Source: an uncultured Clostridia bacterium (GTDB lineage: Bacteria; Bacillota; Clostridia; Christensenellales; UBA1242). From it: 53,599 nucleotides of DNA. The notes beneath the pieces were generated by a model, which saw only the letters and a program-made list of their open reading frames with translations, did not search any database and was not told the origin of the DNA. Where the stretch lies: NCBI GenBank assembly GCA_944350265.1, contig CALVOG010000008.1, positions 1 through 53,599 of the forward strand, in the 5' to 3' direction. The first letter of the stretch is position 1; every line of letters starts with the position of its first letter. The translations under genes were made by a program, and so were the position numbers. Shown here in pieces: positions 19,371 through 28,388 of the stretch.

Positions 19371-21002
19371 CTAAACAATCAGCGAAATTCTTTCCAAAAC
19401 CTTTTCTTTGCCTAAGATTGACATAATTTCGAATAGGTCTGGTGAGTCCTTATGCCCAGTCACCGCCACGCGCAAAAATTCGCACACCTTGGCGACATTC
19501 CCTTTGAATTTTTCCTTGTTGAGTTTATATTCCTTGTTGTCGGTGGCGTAGCCAAGTTCTTTTGCCATATCTTTAATGCTACCAAACCACGCATCCTTGT
19601 CAGTTAAGTTGATATGCGACTTATAAGACCTAAGCACCTCTTCGAACCTTTTTCTGTCCGCCTCTTCGATTTGATAGGACTTTGGCGCGCTGAACATATA
19701 GTCATAATAATCTAAAACCATACTCCACTTGAAGATGTCCTTGCGCGGTTTTTCCTTCTCGCGGTCGATGTTCAAAACCTTCAAAACATAGTCTTTATCC
19801 TTTTCAAGGTAGGCAACATTTTCGCCTGAAAACTCCTTCGCCCACGCCAGCAGTTTTTGATAGCAAGTTTCGGCAGAATAACGGCTGATAATATCCTTTG
19901 AGATGTCGTTCAACTTAACAATGTCAAACACAGGGCGGTTGGCAGTTATGTTAAAGCCGTCGAAAGGAAATTCGTCAACATCGGCATTAGGATTGTTCTT
20001 GCGCCAAATTTCAAAATTGGAGTTCGCAAGGTTGGTGAGATATTCAATGAGCGCCTTCGGCTCGTAGCCCTCCTTAGCAAAGAATCTCATATCCGCCTCG
20101 GCGTCGATACGCTTGGATATCTTGGTTTTCCCACCGTTTTCGCGTATTTTGTTGATAAGTGGCGTGTGGATATATTTTGGAAGAGAGAAGCCGAGCGCTT
20201 CGTGGATTTCAATGTGGAGCGGGTAGGACGGAATCCACTCTTCGCCCCGCACCACAACCGTTGTTCCCATAAGGTGGTCGTCAATGGCGTGAGCAAAAGC
20301 ATATGTTGGCATAAAATCGCTCTTCAAAAGCACCGCATCCTCGCCGTTTTCTTGGATTTCAATTTCACCCTTCAAAACGTCGTTGACTTTGATTTTTCCT
20401 TGCCCGTTGCCCTTAGATTTAAGTTTTATCGCAAAAGGTTTGTTGTCTTTAAAATACTCTTCAATTTGTTCAACCGTCAAATTTCTACAAGGGTCCTTAT
20501 CCTCGGTTATGCCAAGCGCAAACATCTTTTCGCGCTTTTCCTTAACATCGTTAAGCCCTTCAGTTTTTCGGCAAAAGCACGGAAAAGCCTTTCCCTCTTC
20601 CACCAATTTTTTGGCATAAGCCTTATATATTTCCTCTCTCTCGCTTTGAAAATATGGACCATATTCGCCAACCACGCGCACGCCTTTTTCTTCGTATTCG
20701 TCGGGCGTGTAGCCATAGCGCCTTAGCGTTTCAAGGATGATTGTGCTGGCACCAATAAGTTCGCGCTTTTTGTCGGTGTCCTCAATGCGAAGATAGAAAA
20801 CTCCGCCCGATTTTTTGGCGATATTTCGGTCGATTATGCACTGAAAAAAGCCACCGATGTGCATAAAACCTGTTGGGCTTGGTGCAAATCTTGTCACCTC
20901 AGCGCCTGCACTTAACTTCCTTTTTGGATATTTCTTTTCAATCTCCTCAACCGACAATTTGTTGTCCTTAAAGAGCATTTCCGCCAATTTTTTGTTATCC
21001 AT
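19371..21002 (-). CDS. gltX: Glutamyl-tRNA synthetase
   Basis: GltX charges tRNA-Glu with glutamate (or also tRNA-Gln in organisms relying on GatCAB) in the cytosol. The class I signatures are RFAPSPTGFMHIGG (HIGH motif, residues 48-51) and KISKR (KMSKS motif), with LRIEDTDKKR downstream of HIGH. A CFCRKTE segment resembles the zinc-binding insert. The protein starts with about 35 residues before the conserved RFAPSPTG, like the longer GltX form found in Clostridia, giving 543 aa. AGGAG precedes the ATG. It is the last gene of the dnaB-lipoprotein-gltX direction and lies 70 bases after the lipoprotein gene. Confidence 0.96.
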   Translation of the reverse strand: MDNKKLAEMLFKDNKLSVEEIEKKYPKRKLSAGAEVTRFAPSPTGFMHIGGFFQCIIDRNIAKKSGGVFYLRIEDTDKKRELIGASTIILETLRRYGYTPDEYEEKGVRVVGEYGPYFQSEREEIYKAYAKKLVEEGKAFPCFCRKTEGLNDVKEKREKMFALGITEDKDPCRNLTVEQIEEYFKDNKPFAIKLKSKGNGQGKIKVNDVLKGEIEIQENGEDAVLLKSDFMPTYAFAHAIDDHLMGTTVVVRGEEWIPSYPLHIEIHEALGFSLPKYIHTPLINKIRENGGKTKISKRIDAEADMRFFAKEGYEPKALIEYLTNLANSNFEIWRKNNPNADVDEFPFDGFNITANRPVFDIVKLNDISKDIISRYSAETCYQKLLAWAKEFSGENVAYLEKDKDYVLKVLNIDREKEKPRKDIFKWSMVLDYYDYMFSAPKSYQIEEADRKRFEEVLRSYKSHINLTDKDAWFGSIKDMAKELGYATDNKEYKLNKEKFKGNVAKVCEFLRVAVTGHKDSPDLFEIMSILGKEKVLERISLIV

Positions 21003-21070
21003 ATTTTCTCCTTTTAATTTTTTTCATAAAGTTTTACTAAATGCAAATTTCGTCCTAACCTCGTTAAAAT

Positions 21071-22129
21071 TTATCGCCTCACTGCGTCCTCAAGGTAGGT
21101 CAAAAAGTCGCCGAGTGAAGTGTTAACAAAACTTTCAATTCTTTCAAGCGCCACCTCGGCACGCGAGTTTGTTTGAAGGTATTTTGCCATATCATTTTCG
21201 TTATCAATGCAAAGTTCTTTGAGATTTAAAATCTCCACCGCATCAACATACACGTCAATTTCGGTCGCAAATTTTGCCATCATACTCTTTAATTCTTCAA
21301 GTTCATCCTCGCCAAGCACTTTCAAACTTTCAAGTTCCATAATGGACGCATACTCATCCATTGAGGTTTGAAGATTTTTTAATACGTCTTCAATTCTGCC
21401 CTTGGTCACACCGTCACTATCACGCGAGCCTTCAAAATTGAAGTGCGCAATGTTGTTGATGTAGAGTTCGTTATACGCGCGAAGAATCTTATTTAAAATG
21501 TAGTTTTTATTTAACTTCACACTGTTAACACTACCAAACGATTCGTCGGTTTCCACTGCATTTGAAAGGTTGAGAGAAAATTGCACGCTTTTATTCACAA
21601 AATTCGCGTATTCTCTCTTAAACGCCCGAAGGTTTGCCGATTCCGCATCCTCACTCATTGAAGTTTCAAACACAGTTTCCAGCCTATTTCGTGCAGTCAC
21701 AAAGGTTGGCACAGCCTCTGCAAACTCGTCGATACTTTTTTTAAGCGAGGCGAGCGTTGCCTTTGTTTCCTTGCCCATTTCGTTTGGATTGTCCTTATAA
21801 TTTGTGATAACCTCAATGTTCTCGTCAATGTAACTCATCGCAAATGAGAAAATGCTGTTATAGTAATCTTTCAAATCAACATACGCCTCATCGCCCCTGT
21901 CGACTAAGCCGTTGACAACGCTTCCATAGTTAATTTGGTAGTAATTTCTTGTGTTTTTTTGCGGGGTTTTTATGATATCTTCCTTATTCGCCTCAAGCAC
22001 TTTCGCTAAATTTTCATAGGACGCACAAACGTCCGCAACGCTTGCCGAATCATTGCAACCAGCAAGCACGCCCACCGATAAAAGCGAAACCGCGCAAAGT
22101 AATAGAAGTGAAAATAACCTTTTTTTCAT
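21071..22129 (-). CDS. Putative lipoprotein of unknown function
   Basis: The N-terminus is a clear lipoprotein signal: MKKR, a hydrophobic core (LFSLLLLCAVSLLSVGV) and the lipobox LAGC with Cys at residue 25. The mature 328 residues are almost all predicted alpha helix, with many Leu/Glu/Asn and no recognised domain. It follows the membrane-anchored gene at 22140 by 10 bases, with GGAGG between them, so they are co-transcribed and may act together at the outer face of the membrane. No enzyme motif is visible. Confidence 0.85.
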   Translation of the reverse strand: MKKRLFSLLLLCAVSLLSVGVLAGCNDSASVADVCASYENLAKVLEANKEDIIKTPQKNTRNYYQINYGSVVNGLVDRGDEAYVDLKDYYNSIFSFAMSYIDENIEVITNYKDNPNEMGKETKATLASLKKSIDEFAEAVPTFVTARNRLETVFETSMSEDAESANLRAFKREYANFVNKSVQFSLNLSNAVETDESFGSVNSVKLNKNYILNKILRAYNELYINNIAHFNFEGSRDSDGVTKGRIEDVLKNLQTSMDEYASIMELESLKVLGEDELEELKSMMAKFATEIDVYVDAVEILNLKELCIDNENDMAKYLQTNSRAEVALERIESFVNTSLGDFLTYLEDAVRR

Positions 22130-22139
22130 CCAGCCCTCC

Positions 22140-22919
22140 TTATAGCGTTCCCGTTATAAACGGCAAATAGTAGACGCTTTTCGTGCCGTTTTCAAGTATG
22201 TCACCTATCTCTGTTTGCCACGTTCCATTATATAGATAGCCATAGATAAGTTCGCCGTCCAAATAGTTCGTTGTGAGGTTTTTTAGGTAATGCGTCAGCG
22301 CCTGTTTCCTTACCGTGCCAGCGTCCGCATACGAAGAAAGGTATCTGTCAATCGTTTCAAAAAGCACGGTTGTGAAATCATTATTCGTCACCTTGCTGTC
22401 ACCGCACGAAGGATATATCCTCGCAAGCCCAGCAAAGGCACGGTTATTTTGTTCAATGAATTCAAGCATCATTGGCTGAACGTCATCCCAAGTGCGCGCC
22501 TCCCACGCCTCATTGTCGCCAGCGGTGTTGGTGGTTATATACGAAACCATCTCGTCAAACTTTTTATCGGCATTTGTCAGCCCACCTATTATGTCATCCT
22601 TATTCCTCTTATACTCATTCGTAAAAGAGGTGAAAACAATATGCTCTCTAAAAAACTCGCCAAGGCGGTCATATGTTGCGTAAAGCGAAATGCTCAGTAT
22701 AATCTCATCATCGCTCTCAGTTTTGCCAAGCATATTATCTAAATATTTCTCGAAAACTTCCCTATCTTCTCCATTTGAGAGATAGCCCTCGCTTGTCACG
22801 CTCAAAACCTTGTTTGCCACCGCCTTTGTGTCTTTATCTTTAAAAAGTGTGACAAAAATGATAGCCAAGACGCCCGCAACTATAAACAAAATAACTGTGA
22901 AAATTATCCCTTTTTTCAT
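22140..22919 (-). CDS. Membrane-anchored extracytoplasmic protein of unknown function
   Basis: One N-terminal helix (residues 4-26, GIIFTVILFIVAGVLAIIFV) anchors a mostly helical 230-residue outer domain. The start overlaps the end of dnaB by four bases (ATGA), so translation is coupled. The outer domain contains AGDNEAWEARTWDDVQPMM but no motif I can name. It resembles the downstream lipoprotein in composition and predicted helicity, which suggests a pair. Confidence 0.82.
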   Translation of the reverse strand: MKKGIIFTVILFIVAGVLAIIFVTLFKDKDTKAVANKVLSVTSEGYLSNGEDREVFEKYLDNMLGKTESDDEIILSISLYATYDRLGEFFREHIVFTSFTNEYKRNKDDIIGGLTNADKKFDEMVSYITTNTAGDNEAWEARTWDDVQPMMLEFIEQNNRAFAGLARIYPSCGDSKVTNNDFTTVLFETIDRYLSSYADAGTVRKQALTHYLKNLTTNYLDGELIYGYLYNGTWQTEIGDILENGTKSVYYLPFITGTL

Positions 22920-24268
22920 TCATTCTCCTCCATTTTCGTTTGTTCGGCGTTTGTGTAAGTGGTTATCTCAGCAAGCCATTTAAGTTTAATTTCTCCCGTT
23001 GCGCCACTTCGGTGCTTTTGAACGAGTAAGTAGACGGTGCCGGGCTCATCTTTAAGCATCACGTCGTTATACTTTTCAGGGTTATATAGGAACATAACGA
23101 TGTCGGCGTCCTGCTCAATCGAACCAGATTCTCTTAAATCAGAAAGCACGGGTCTATGGTCCTCTCTCTGCTCCACCATACGCGACAACTGCGACAACAG
23201 GATGATTGGCACGTCAAGTTCTTTCGCCGTCACCTTTAGCATACGCGTGATTTCGGTGATTTCTTGCGTGCGGTTTTCGCGGTTGGATTTGCCCGATGAC
23301 ATAAGTTGAAGATAGTCGATGACAATGAGGTCAAGCCCTTCCGTCATTTTCAGTTTTCGGCACTTTGAAATGATGTCAAGCGGAGTTGTCACCGACGAGT
23401 CACAAAGATACAGCCCGCTTTGCGCAAGTTTCTTCTCTGCCGTCCAAACTCGCTTCCACTCCTCTTGGTCCATTGTGCCATTTAAAACCTTGGCAAGATT
23501 CACCTTGGCAAGCGACGCCAGCGAACGTTGCATAAGTTGTTCGCCACTCATTTCCAGCGCAAACACAGCAACCTTCTTATTCTCTTCCACAGCAACGTGT
23601 GTGGCTATGTTCATCGCAAAGGAGGTTTTGCCCACGCCCGGGCGCGCCGCAAGAATGATGAGTGCGCTTTTTTGCAGTCCGTTCGTTAGGGCGTCAAAAT
23701 CTCTAAAACCAGTTGGAAGCCCTCGCATACGCCCCTGATTTTCAGCAAGAAAACTTAGTTCGCTTAAAACTCTTGTCAGTGTTCCGCCAGGCTTGCCCAC
23801 AAGTTCCAAATCGCTCCCCGATTCGTTCTGCGAGAGGTCAAAAACAATCTTCTCTGCGCTTTGCATTGCCTCTTTTTCGTCGGCGGTTTCAAAAGTGTTT
23901 TCCACAATCTTTTGCCCCGCCTTGATGAGATTGCGACGAACAGCGTTCGACAAAACAATGTCAACATAGTGCCTAAAATTCGCCGCCGATGGCACCGAGT
24001 TGGTGAGAAAGGTGACGTAATCAATTCCGCCCACTTCGTCCAACTTTTTCTCCACTTCAAGTTCGTTTGTGAGCGTGACGAAGTCGACAGGGATGTTTTT
24101 TGAAAAAATTGTTTGCATCGCGCCAAAGATTTTTTTGTGCGATTCCGAATAAAAATCGTCTGGTTTAAGCGTGGTTAAAATATCCATTTGCGCGTCTTGG
24201 TCCAAAAGCACGCACCCCAAAACCGACTGCTCGCTCTCTAAATTATTTGGCAAAACCTTATAATCCAT
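22916..24268 (-). CDS. dnaB: Replicative DNA helicase DnaB
   Basis: DnaB is the hexameric helicase that unwinds DNA at the replication fork. The 450-aa product has the N-terminal DnaB domain (SEQSVLGCVLLDQDA), the RecA-like motor with Walker A (AARPGVGKTSFAM), Walker B (LDLIVIDYLQLM) and LSQLSRMVEQRED, then SGSIEQDADIVMFLYNPE and the C-terminal EIKLKW. Length is normal. The start follows the upstream gene directly; its ribosome site GGAGGAG is inside the end of that gene. The usual rplI neighbour is absent here, and two envelope proteins follow instead. Confidence 0.97.
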   Translation of the reverse strand: MDYKVLPNNLESEQSVLGCVLLDQDAQMDILTTLKPDDFYSESHKKIFGAMQTIFSKNIPVDFVTLTNELEVEKKLDEVGGIDYVTFLTNSVPSAANFRHYVDIVLSNAVRRNLIKAGQKIVENTFETADEKEAMQSAEKIVFDLSQNESGSDLELVGKPGGTLTRVLSELSFLAENQGRMRGLPTGFRDFDALTNGLQKSALIILAARPGVGKTSFAMNIATHVAVEENKKVAVFALEMSGEQLMQRSLASLAKVNLAKVLNGTMDQEEWKRVWTAEKKLAQSGLYLCDSSVTTPLDIISKCRKLKMTEGLDLIVIDYLQLMSSGKSNRENRTQEITEITRMLKVTAKELDVPIILLSQLSRMVEQREDHRPVLSDLRESGSIEQDADIVMFLYNPEKYNDVMLKDEPGTVYLLVQKHRSGATGEIKLKWLAEITTYTNAEQTKMEENE

Positions 24269-24532
24269 CTATTTCTCCTCCGAAAACGGGTCTTTTTTTC
24301 CACTTTCTTTCAATTTTTTTTCGCTTTTTTTGTCTATCACCGAGCATATGAACATAAAGAGGAAGAAGAGCGCAAACAAAACCACCACCAAAACCACAAT
24401 GTTCACAACCTGCGAAACGCCCGCGGAGTATAAGACCACCGAAAGCACCAAAATAGGCAAAAAAACAATTAGGCAAAAAATGCCCAACTTTTTCAGCCTA
24501 TTTTTCAAAATCATTCTTTCCGAAACTTTCAT
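24269..24532 (-). CDS. Small two-helix membrane protein, 87 aa
   Basis: The two hydrophobic helices (about residues 17-37 and 41-64) are flanked by basic, charged ends (KNRLKK and KKSEKKLKESGKK). I recognise no family. Its stop is directly followed by the dnaB ATG, so it is the first gene of that operon. GAGGG precedes its start and a good promoter lies upstream. Confidence 0.75.
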   Translation of the reverse strand: MKVSERMILKNRLKKLGIFCLIVFLPILVLSVVLYSAGVSQVVNIVVLVVVLFALFFLFMFICSVIDKKSEKKLKESGKKDPFSEEK

Positions 24533-24549
24533 AACCCTCTTATATTAAG

Positions 24550-24578
24550 AGTATAACAACTTAAGAGTCGTTTGTCAA
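24550..24578 (-). promoter_or_regulatory. Promoter of the dnaB operon
   Basis: TTGACA (24578-24573), a 17-base spacer and TATACT (24555-24550) lie on the minus strand upstream of the 87-aa gene. Confidence 0.7.
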
Positions 24579-24647
24579 TCGGTTGGCGAACAAAATTCCT
24601 TTTAATAAAGCGCAAAAACTCAGTGGCTTATAGACACAAATTAGATA

Positions 24648-24717
24648 GACACATAAAAATTCGCGTTGTGGTTGCAAACGCAACTTGAATGGACACATAA
24701 AAATTCGCGTTGTGGTT
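24648..24717 (+). repeat. Direct repeat, two 26-bp copies
   Basis: Two identical 26-bp copies at 24648-24673 and 24692-24717 start GACACATAAAAATTCGCG and end TTGTGGTT. Partial related stretches with ATAGAC flank them. They lie in a 318-bp gap (24533-24850) that otherwise holds the dnaB-operon promoter and a terminator. Confidence 0.8.
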
Positions 24718-24739
24718 ATAAGCATAAATTAAATAGACG

Positions 24740-24783
24740 AAAAATCCGCATATGGTGCGCAAAAACACACTCAACTATGCGGA
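24740..24783 (-). terminator. Probable intrinsic terminator
   Basis: TCCGCATA (24745-24752) pairs with TATGCGGA (24776-24783). On the minus strand the stem is followed by TTTTTC. It would end the transcript of the gene at 24851-25447. Confidence 0.55.
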
Positions 24784-24850
24784 CTTTCTTAATTCAACTA
24801 ATCCTCTTTTTAACTTAAATTGTATGTAAGAATTGTGAACCACGCCTAAA

Positions 24851-25447
24851 TCAGTCTTTAATGTTCTCGCCTTGATTTTCGCTTTGGTTTTCGCTCAAAC
24901 TTGCGCTTTTATCCTTCAAAATCCTTTGCTCTGGCACGAAAACCTCTTCTTTTCTAACAGTGAGAACCGGTCCGTTGCCAAGAATTTTATTCGAATACAA
25001 AACCTTTTCAATCGTCACTCGATTCACCTTTTTCACGCCGTCCTCGTCCTTATATTTTCGAGGCTTTGGGCAGTAAATTAGAACCGCTCTCGGCGTGGAA
25101 TTTTTGTCGATGTCAATGCCATACTCGCTCTTCATTTTCTTCGGCGAAAAGGCGGTGTCAAAATTTTGTGTTTTAAACACCGTCACGTCAAAATAAATCT
25201 CGCCGTCACAGTTGAGTGAACGAACAAGGTTGTCGTTCACCACGCTGTAAACAACGTCCTGCCCGCCAGTTAAAAGATTGCCATCCTTATCGAAGAAGAA
25301 CTCTCTATTAAGCGCCTCGCCGAAAAATAGGTCTAAAACATTTGCTGGAATTTTAGAAAACGCCTTACCAACCTGCGCGTTAACCTCTTTTAACACCAAA
25401 TTTAAATCGGCAATCTCTTTTGTTGTTCTCTCGTCAACCTCTGCCAT
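24851..25447 (-). CDS. Hypothetical protein, 198 aa
   Basis: A soluble protein with no signal peptide. The first 40 residues are helical (TKEIADLNLVLKEVNAQVGK), the middle is beta-rich (EIYFDVTVFKTQNF, PRAVLIYCPKPRKYKDEDG), and the last 20 residues are a Ser/Glu/Asn tail (SENQSENQGEN). I recognise no family. The ATG at 25447 is chosen over an in-frame ATG at 25468 because GGGAGGGGG precedes it. It has a very good promoter and its own terminator. Confidence 0.8.
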   Translation of the reverse strand: MAEVDERTTKEIADLNLVLKEVNAQVGKAFSKIPANVLDLFFGEALNREFFFDKDGNLLTGGQDVVYSVVNDNLVRSLNCDGEIYFDVTVFKTQNFDTAFSPKKMKSEYGIDIDKNSTPRAVLIYCPKPRKYKDEDGVKKVNRVTIEKVLYSNKILGNGPVLTVRKEEVFVPEQRILKDKSASLSENQSENQGENIKD

Positions 25448-25467
25448 ATCCCCCTCCCTATATCTCA

Positions 25468-25496
25468 ACTATACCACACCTCGCGCCGTTTGTCAA
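25468..25496 (-). promoter_or_regulatory. Promoter of the 198-aa gene
   Basis: TTGACA (25496-25491), a 17-base spacer ending TGTGG and TATAGT (25473-25468) lie on the minus strand, 20 bases before the start codon. Confidence 0.8.
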
Positions 25497-25683
25497 TATG
25501 GGCAAAGTGCAAGAGGAAAATTAGTAATAGCAAAAAATTCTTAAAAAAAGGTGCGAGCAAAATGCTCGGCGAAATAAGCGAATATAACAACCCAAGTTAA
25601 AAGTTTTCCTCTTTAACAGTCATTTAGCGAACCAAAAAATTTTGCTGTTGCATACTTAGAAGTTTGGCGTCATAAGTTAAACT

Positions 25684-26553
25684 ATGAAAATTATTTTAAA
25701 AACAACCTATCCGTGCCTTGTTAAGTGCAACAATCAAACGTTTGAACTCGACGAAAATGATAAAATTGAAATTGAAAACGAGGAATTTGTTTTTATCTAT
25801 CCCGCCGTCTACTCCAAAAAAGCCATTCCATTTTACATCAACCTTAAAAGTTTGAAAAAGACCGCGCGCTATTCAGTTTTTGAGATGGAGGACTTCACGT
25901 TGATTTTATTGGAAGCAAGCGAAATCACCGTTGAAAACCGAGAAACACTTGTTGTTAATGGCGAAAAATGCGAGGTTTTTGTTGCCAACAATGAACTGCG
26001 ATTTGAGTGCAAAAATCACGCCGTATCTTGCACAGTTAAAGAACCTCTCAGCGATTATAATGTTTTCAAAATCGGCTCCTATGCACTCTTAGAAACCGCA
26101 AAAGACCTCTTCGCGTTTAACACGCAAAATATTACGCTTTCGCATTTCGGTGCGGACGAAAAGAGGTTTGAAAAAGACACCCTCCACCTATTAAAACGGC
26201 TTGACGACTGTGAAAATCGTGTGAAATCGGCAAAATATCGTTTTAAAGACGACCAAATTAAGGTGGAAAATTTGGCGTTTGAATATGAAAACCTGTGCAA
26301 AATTGAGGAACTCGCGCCTTACCGATTTTTGGAGGCAATAAAGGCAAAAGATTTCCGCTTTGCCCAAAATTTACTCGCCGAAAAGATGAATGCTAACGAG
26401 GACGCGCTCGCAAATTTTTTTGGAAATGTGGTTAAGTTTTTGCCGTTATCCACAACCGAGTTTATTGTGATTGGCGAAAATGAGAAAAACTTTGCCCGCT
26501 TTGAAGTTTCGGGCGGTCAAATTGTGGATATCTCGGTGGATAAGTTAGTTTAA
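25684..26553 (+). CDS. Hypothetical protein, 289 aa
   Basis: A soluble protein with no signal peptide or membrane helix. The first 110 residues look beta-rich (KCNNQTFELDENDKIEIENE), the rest mixed, ending in a small beta segment (FIVIGENEKNFARFEV). I recognise no family. The ribosome site before the ATG is poor and no clear promoter was found. Its last nine bases overlap the end of recO on the opposite strand, so the two are convergent. It is a real frame by length and by composition like its neighbours. Confidence 0.82.
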   Translation: MKIILKTTYPCLVKCNNQTFELDENDKIEIENEEFVFIYPAVYSKKAIPFYINLKSLKKTARYSVFEMEDFTLILLEASEITVENRETLVVNGEKCEVFVANNELRFECKNHAVSCTVKEPLSDYNVFKIGSYALLETAKDLFAFNTQNITLSHFGADEKRFEKDTLHLLKRLDDCENRVKSAKYRFKDDQIKVENLAFEYENLCKIEELAPYRFLEAIKAKDFRFAQNLLAEKMNANEDALANFFGNVVKFLPLSTTEFIVIGENEKNFARFEVSGGQIVDISVDKLV

Positions 26554-27261
26554 TATGCCAACAAATTTCAAACTGACATTGAAACGGCTGTAAAAATTCC
26601 GCACGAGTAGTCCGACCGTTGCAAGCCCGATTTCCTCGGAGAATTTGGGTATCATTTGGGTGGTGGAAAGCAGTTTTATGAGGTTAAAAACGCCCCTCTC
26701 CACTTTTTCACATCGAAAGGTTCGGCAGGCTATGCACACAAACTCGCCCGCGTCGTGGTTTAAGAGGATATTATCGTGGAATTCACTTCCGCACCCTGAG
26801 CATTTTTCGCTGTATAGTTTAACGCCATAGATTTCAAAAATATCCAACATAAACTTACTTAAAACGCCGTATTTTGGCACCTTGCGAAACGCCAAAGTTT
26901 TAAGCGATTTAATAAGCGCCATAAAAACCTCGTAGCGCTGGCGTTCGCCCTCAAAGTCTAGGTTTTGAACGATTTCAAGGAGCGCGCTCGCCTCAAAATA
27001 TTTGTCAACATCAAGCGCAATATCGTTAAAATCTTCGATAATATCGACGGCTGTGACCACATTGTTGACCTTTCCCACTTCCACAATATAGTCGCCAAAA
27101 CAAAACGGCTCTTTGGCGTATTTCATCTTCGCCTTTTCGCCCCTAACGCCTTTAAGAGTGACCCAAATCTTGCCCTTTTCAAGCGTAAAAAGAAGGATGT
27201 TCTTATCCTTCTCCTTGGCGTTATTTCCATAAATTACAATCGCTTTTAATTTCTCGCTCAT
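26545..27261 (-). CDS. recO: DNA repair protein RecO
   Basis: RecO loads RecA onto SSB-coated DNA with RecF and RecR in gap repair. The 238-aa product has the N-terminal OB-fold (MSEKLKAIVIYGNNAKEKD, LFTLEKGKIWVTLKGVRG) and the C-terminal helical part with a zinc site (CSGCGSEF, then CIACRTF). Length is typical. The usual era-recO neighbour is absent from the window. Its 3' end overlaps the convergent gene by nine bases, leaving no room for a separate terminator. Confidence 0.93.
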   Translation of the reverse strand: MSEKLKAIVIYGNNAKEKDKNILLFTLEKGKIWVTLKGVRGEKAKMKYAKEPFCFGDYIVEVGKVNNVVTAVDIIEDFNDIALDVDKYFEASALLEIVQNLDFEGERQRYEVFMALIKSLKTLAFRKVPKYGVLSKFMLDIFEIYGVKLYSEKCSGCGSEFHDNILLNHDAGEFVCIACRTFRCEKVERGVFNLIKLLSTTQMIPKFSEEIGLATVGLLVRNFYSRFNVSLKFVGILN

Positions 27262-27339
27262 TTTTTATTTTTTTAAGCACTCACAATTTTAATATATATC
27301 TTTCAACAAAATTTTCATTTAATAGGTTTTTAATGCTCG

Positions 27340-27837
27340 CTATTTATTCTTTCCCGGGGCGAAAATAATGGTGAGAAGTGACGCGCACATCGCCACAATC
27401 ATTCCCCAGCCTATGCTGATAAGCGTGCCTTCTGGCGTAATGAAATCGACAATTTTGTCGCCCATAACAACTTCATTGCAGTAAACCGCAAGCATAATTC
27501 CCGCAAGCGCCATAAATATGAAGAAGAACAGCGCGAACCACCTTGCACTGACATAAGAGCGGTTTTTCGTCGCCTTTGTGATAAGGTTTATAAGAGTTAT
27601 TATAAGCATCACGCCCGCGAAAACAAGTGCTAAAATAAGCGCAACGGCAACAACCGTGAGATAGGCGTGCTGGTCGGAATCAAATTTGATTAAATCAAAC
27701 AGCGAGGAGTCTAAAAACTTGTAACTCTCTAAGCCATCGCCACTAAAATTATATATGCCATAGGCGGGTTGCGTGAAAATCACCACCGCGCCAACACCCA
27801 AAATGAGAGTTATAATGGAAAAAATGACCGTCAACAT
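27340..27837 (-). CDS. Four-helix membrane protein, 165 aa
   Basis: Four hydrophobic helices (about residues 3-24, 60-85, 98-118, 140-160) are separated by short loops; the first loop (QPAYGIYNFSGDGLESYKF) is probably outside. I recognise no family. GGAGGAG precedes the start and a consensus promoter lies upstream. It follows no operon partner closely; recO begins beyond a 78-base gap upstream of its own end. Confidence 0.8.
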   Translation of the reverse strand: MLTVIFSIITLILGVGAVVIFTQPAYGIYNFSGDGLESYKFLDSSLFDLIKFDSDQHAYLTVVAVALILALVFAGVMLIITLINLITKATKNRSYVSARWFALFFFIFMALAGIMLAVYCNEVVMGDKIVDFITPEGTLISIGWGMIVAMCASLLTIIFAPGKNK

Positions 27838-27867
27838 ATCTCCTCCTCAAAAATGCAATATATAGAT

Positions 27868-27896
27868 ATGGTATAATCTTTGAAATCTTTTGTCAA
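27868..27896 (-). promoter_or_regulatory. Promoter of the 165-aa membrane protein gene
   Basis: TTGACA (27896-27891), a 17-base spacer and TACCAT (27873-27868) lie on the minus strand. Confidence 0.65.
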
Positions 27897-27943
27897 GCGA
27901 ATTTCAAAAATAAAATTAAATCAAAAAATTTAAAAAATTTCAT

Positions 27944-27971
27944 TTGACTTGAACCTTTTTTAAGTTATAAT
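27944..27971 (+). promoter_or_regulatory. Promoter of a 54-aa gene
   Basis: TTGACT (27944-27949), a 16-base spacer and TATAAT (27966-27971) lie on the plus strand, 36 bases before the start of a short gene. Confidence 0.7.
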
Positions 27972-28007
27972 TAAAGTAGAAAGGAAGATACTAGAAAAGG
28001 AGGCAGT

Positions 28008-28172
28008 ATGAAACCAAATTATGAGGGCTTTGGCTCGGCTTATGAGATACTTTGTTGGCTTATGGCGAAAAATAGCGGTGGCAATCCGTATGTTTTACAA
28101 GAACTCATATTATTAAGAAACCGCGAAAGAACTAATAATATCGAAAAAAACCGCCCCTATAAGGAGCGATAA
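28008..28172 (+). CDS. Small protein, 54 aa
   Basis: The short frame starts MKPNYEGFGSAYEILCWLMA and ends NRPYKER. It has AGGAGG five bases before its ATG and a near-consensus promoter, so it is very likely translated. The first 36 residues contain an amphipathic or weakly hydrophobic stretch (SAYEILCWLMAKN); the last 18 are basic and Asn/Arg-rich. I recognise no family. A stretch related to the dispersed intergenic repeat follows its stop, and the gap to 28388 holds nothing else clear. Confidence 0.7.
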   Translation: MKPNYEGFGSAYEILCWLMAKNSGGNPYVLQELILLRNRERTNNIEKNRPYKER

Positions 28173-28388
28173 GTGACGCCGTCGCCTTCTAAGGTGTGTC
28201 ACTTGCTAGGCTTTATCATTTATTTTTTGCATTTTGCACGATACTTAACTAATACAGCAAGGACTGTCGCTCCTTGTCAGCAAATTGCGACTAAATATGA
28301 AACACATAAAATGTGCCACTAGCACACCACACGTGTTTGTCTAATCTTTACTCTTTTGTTCAAATTTTCATCCGCGCAATAAGCCAGC

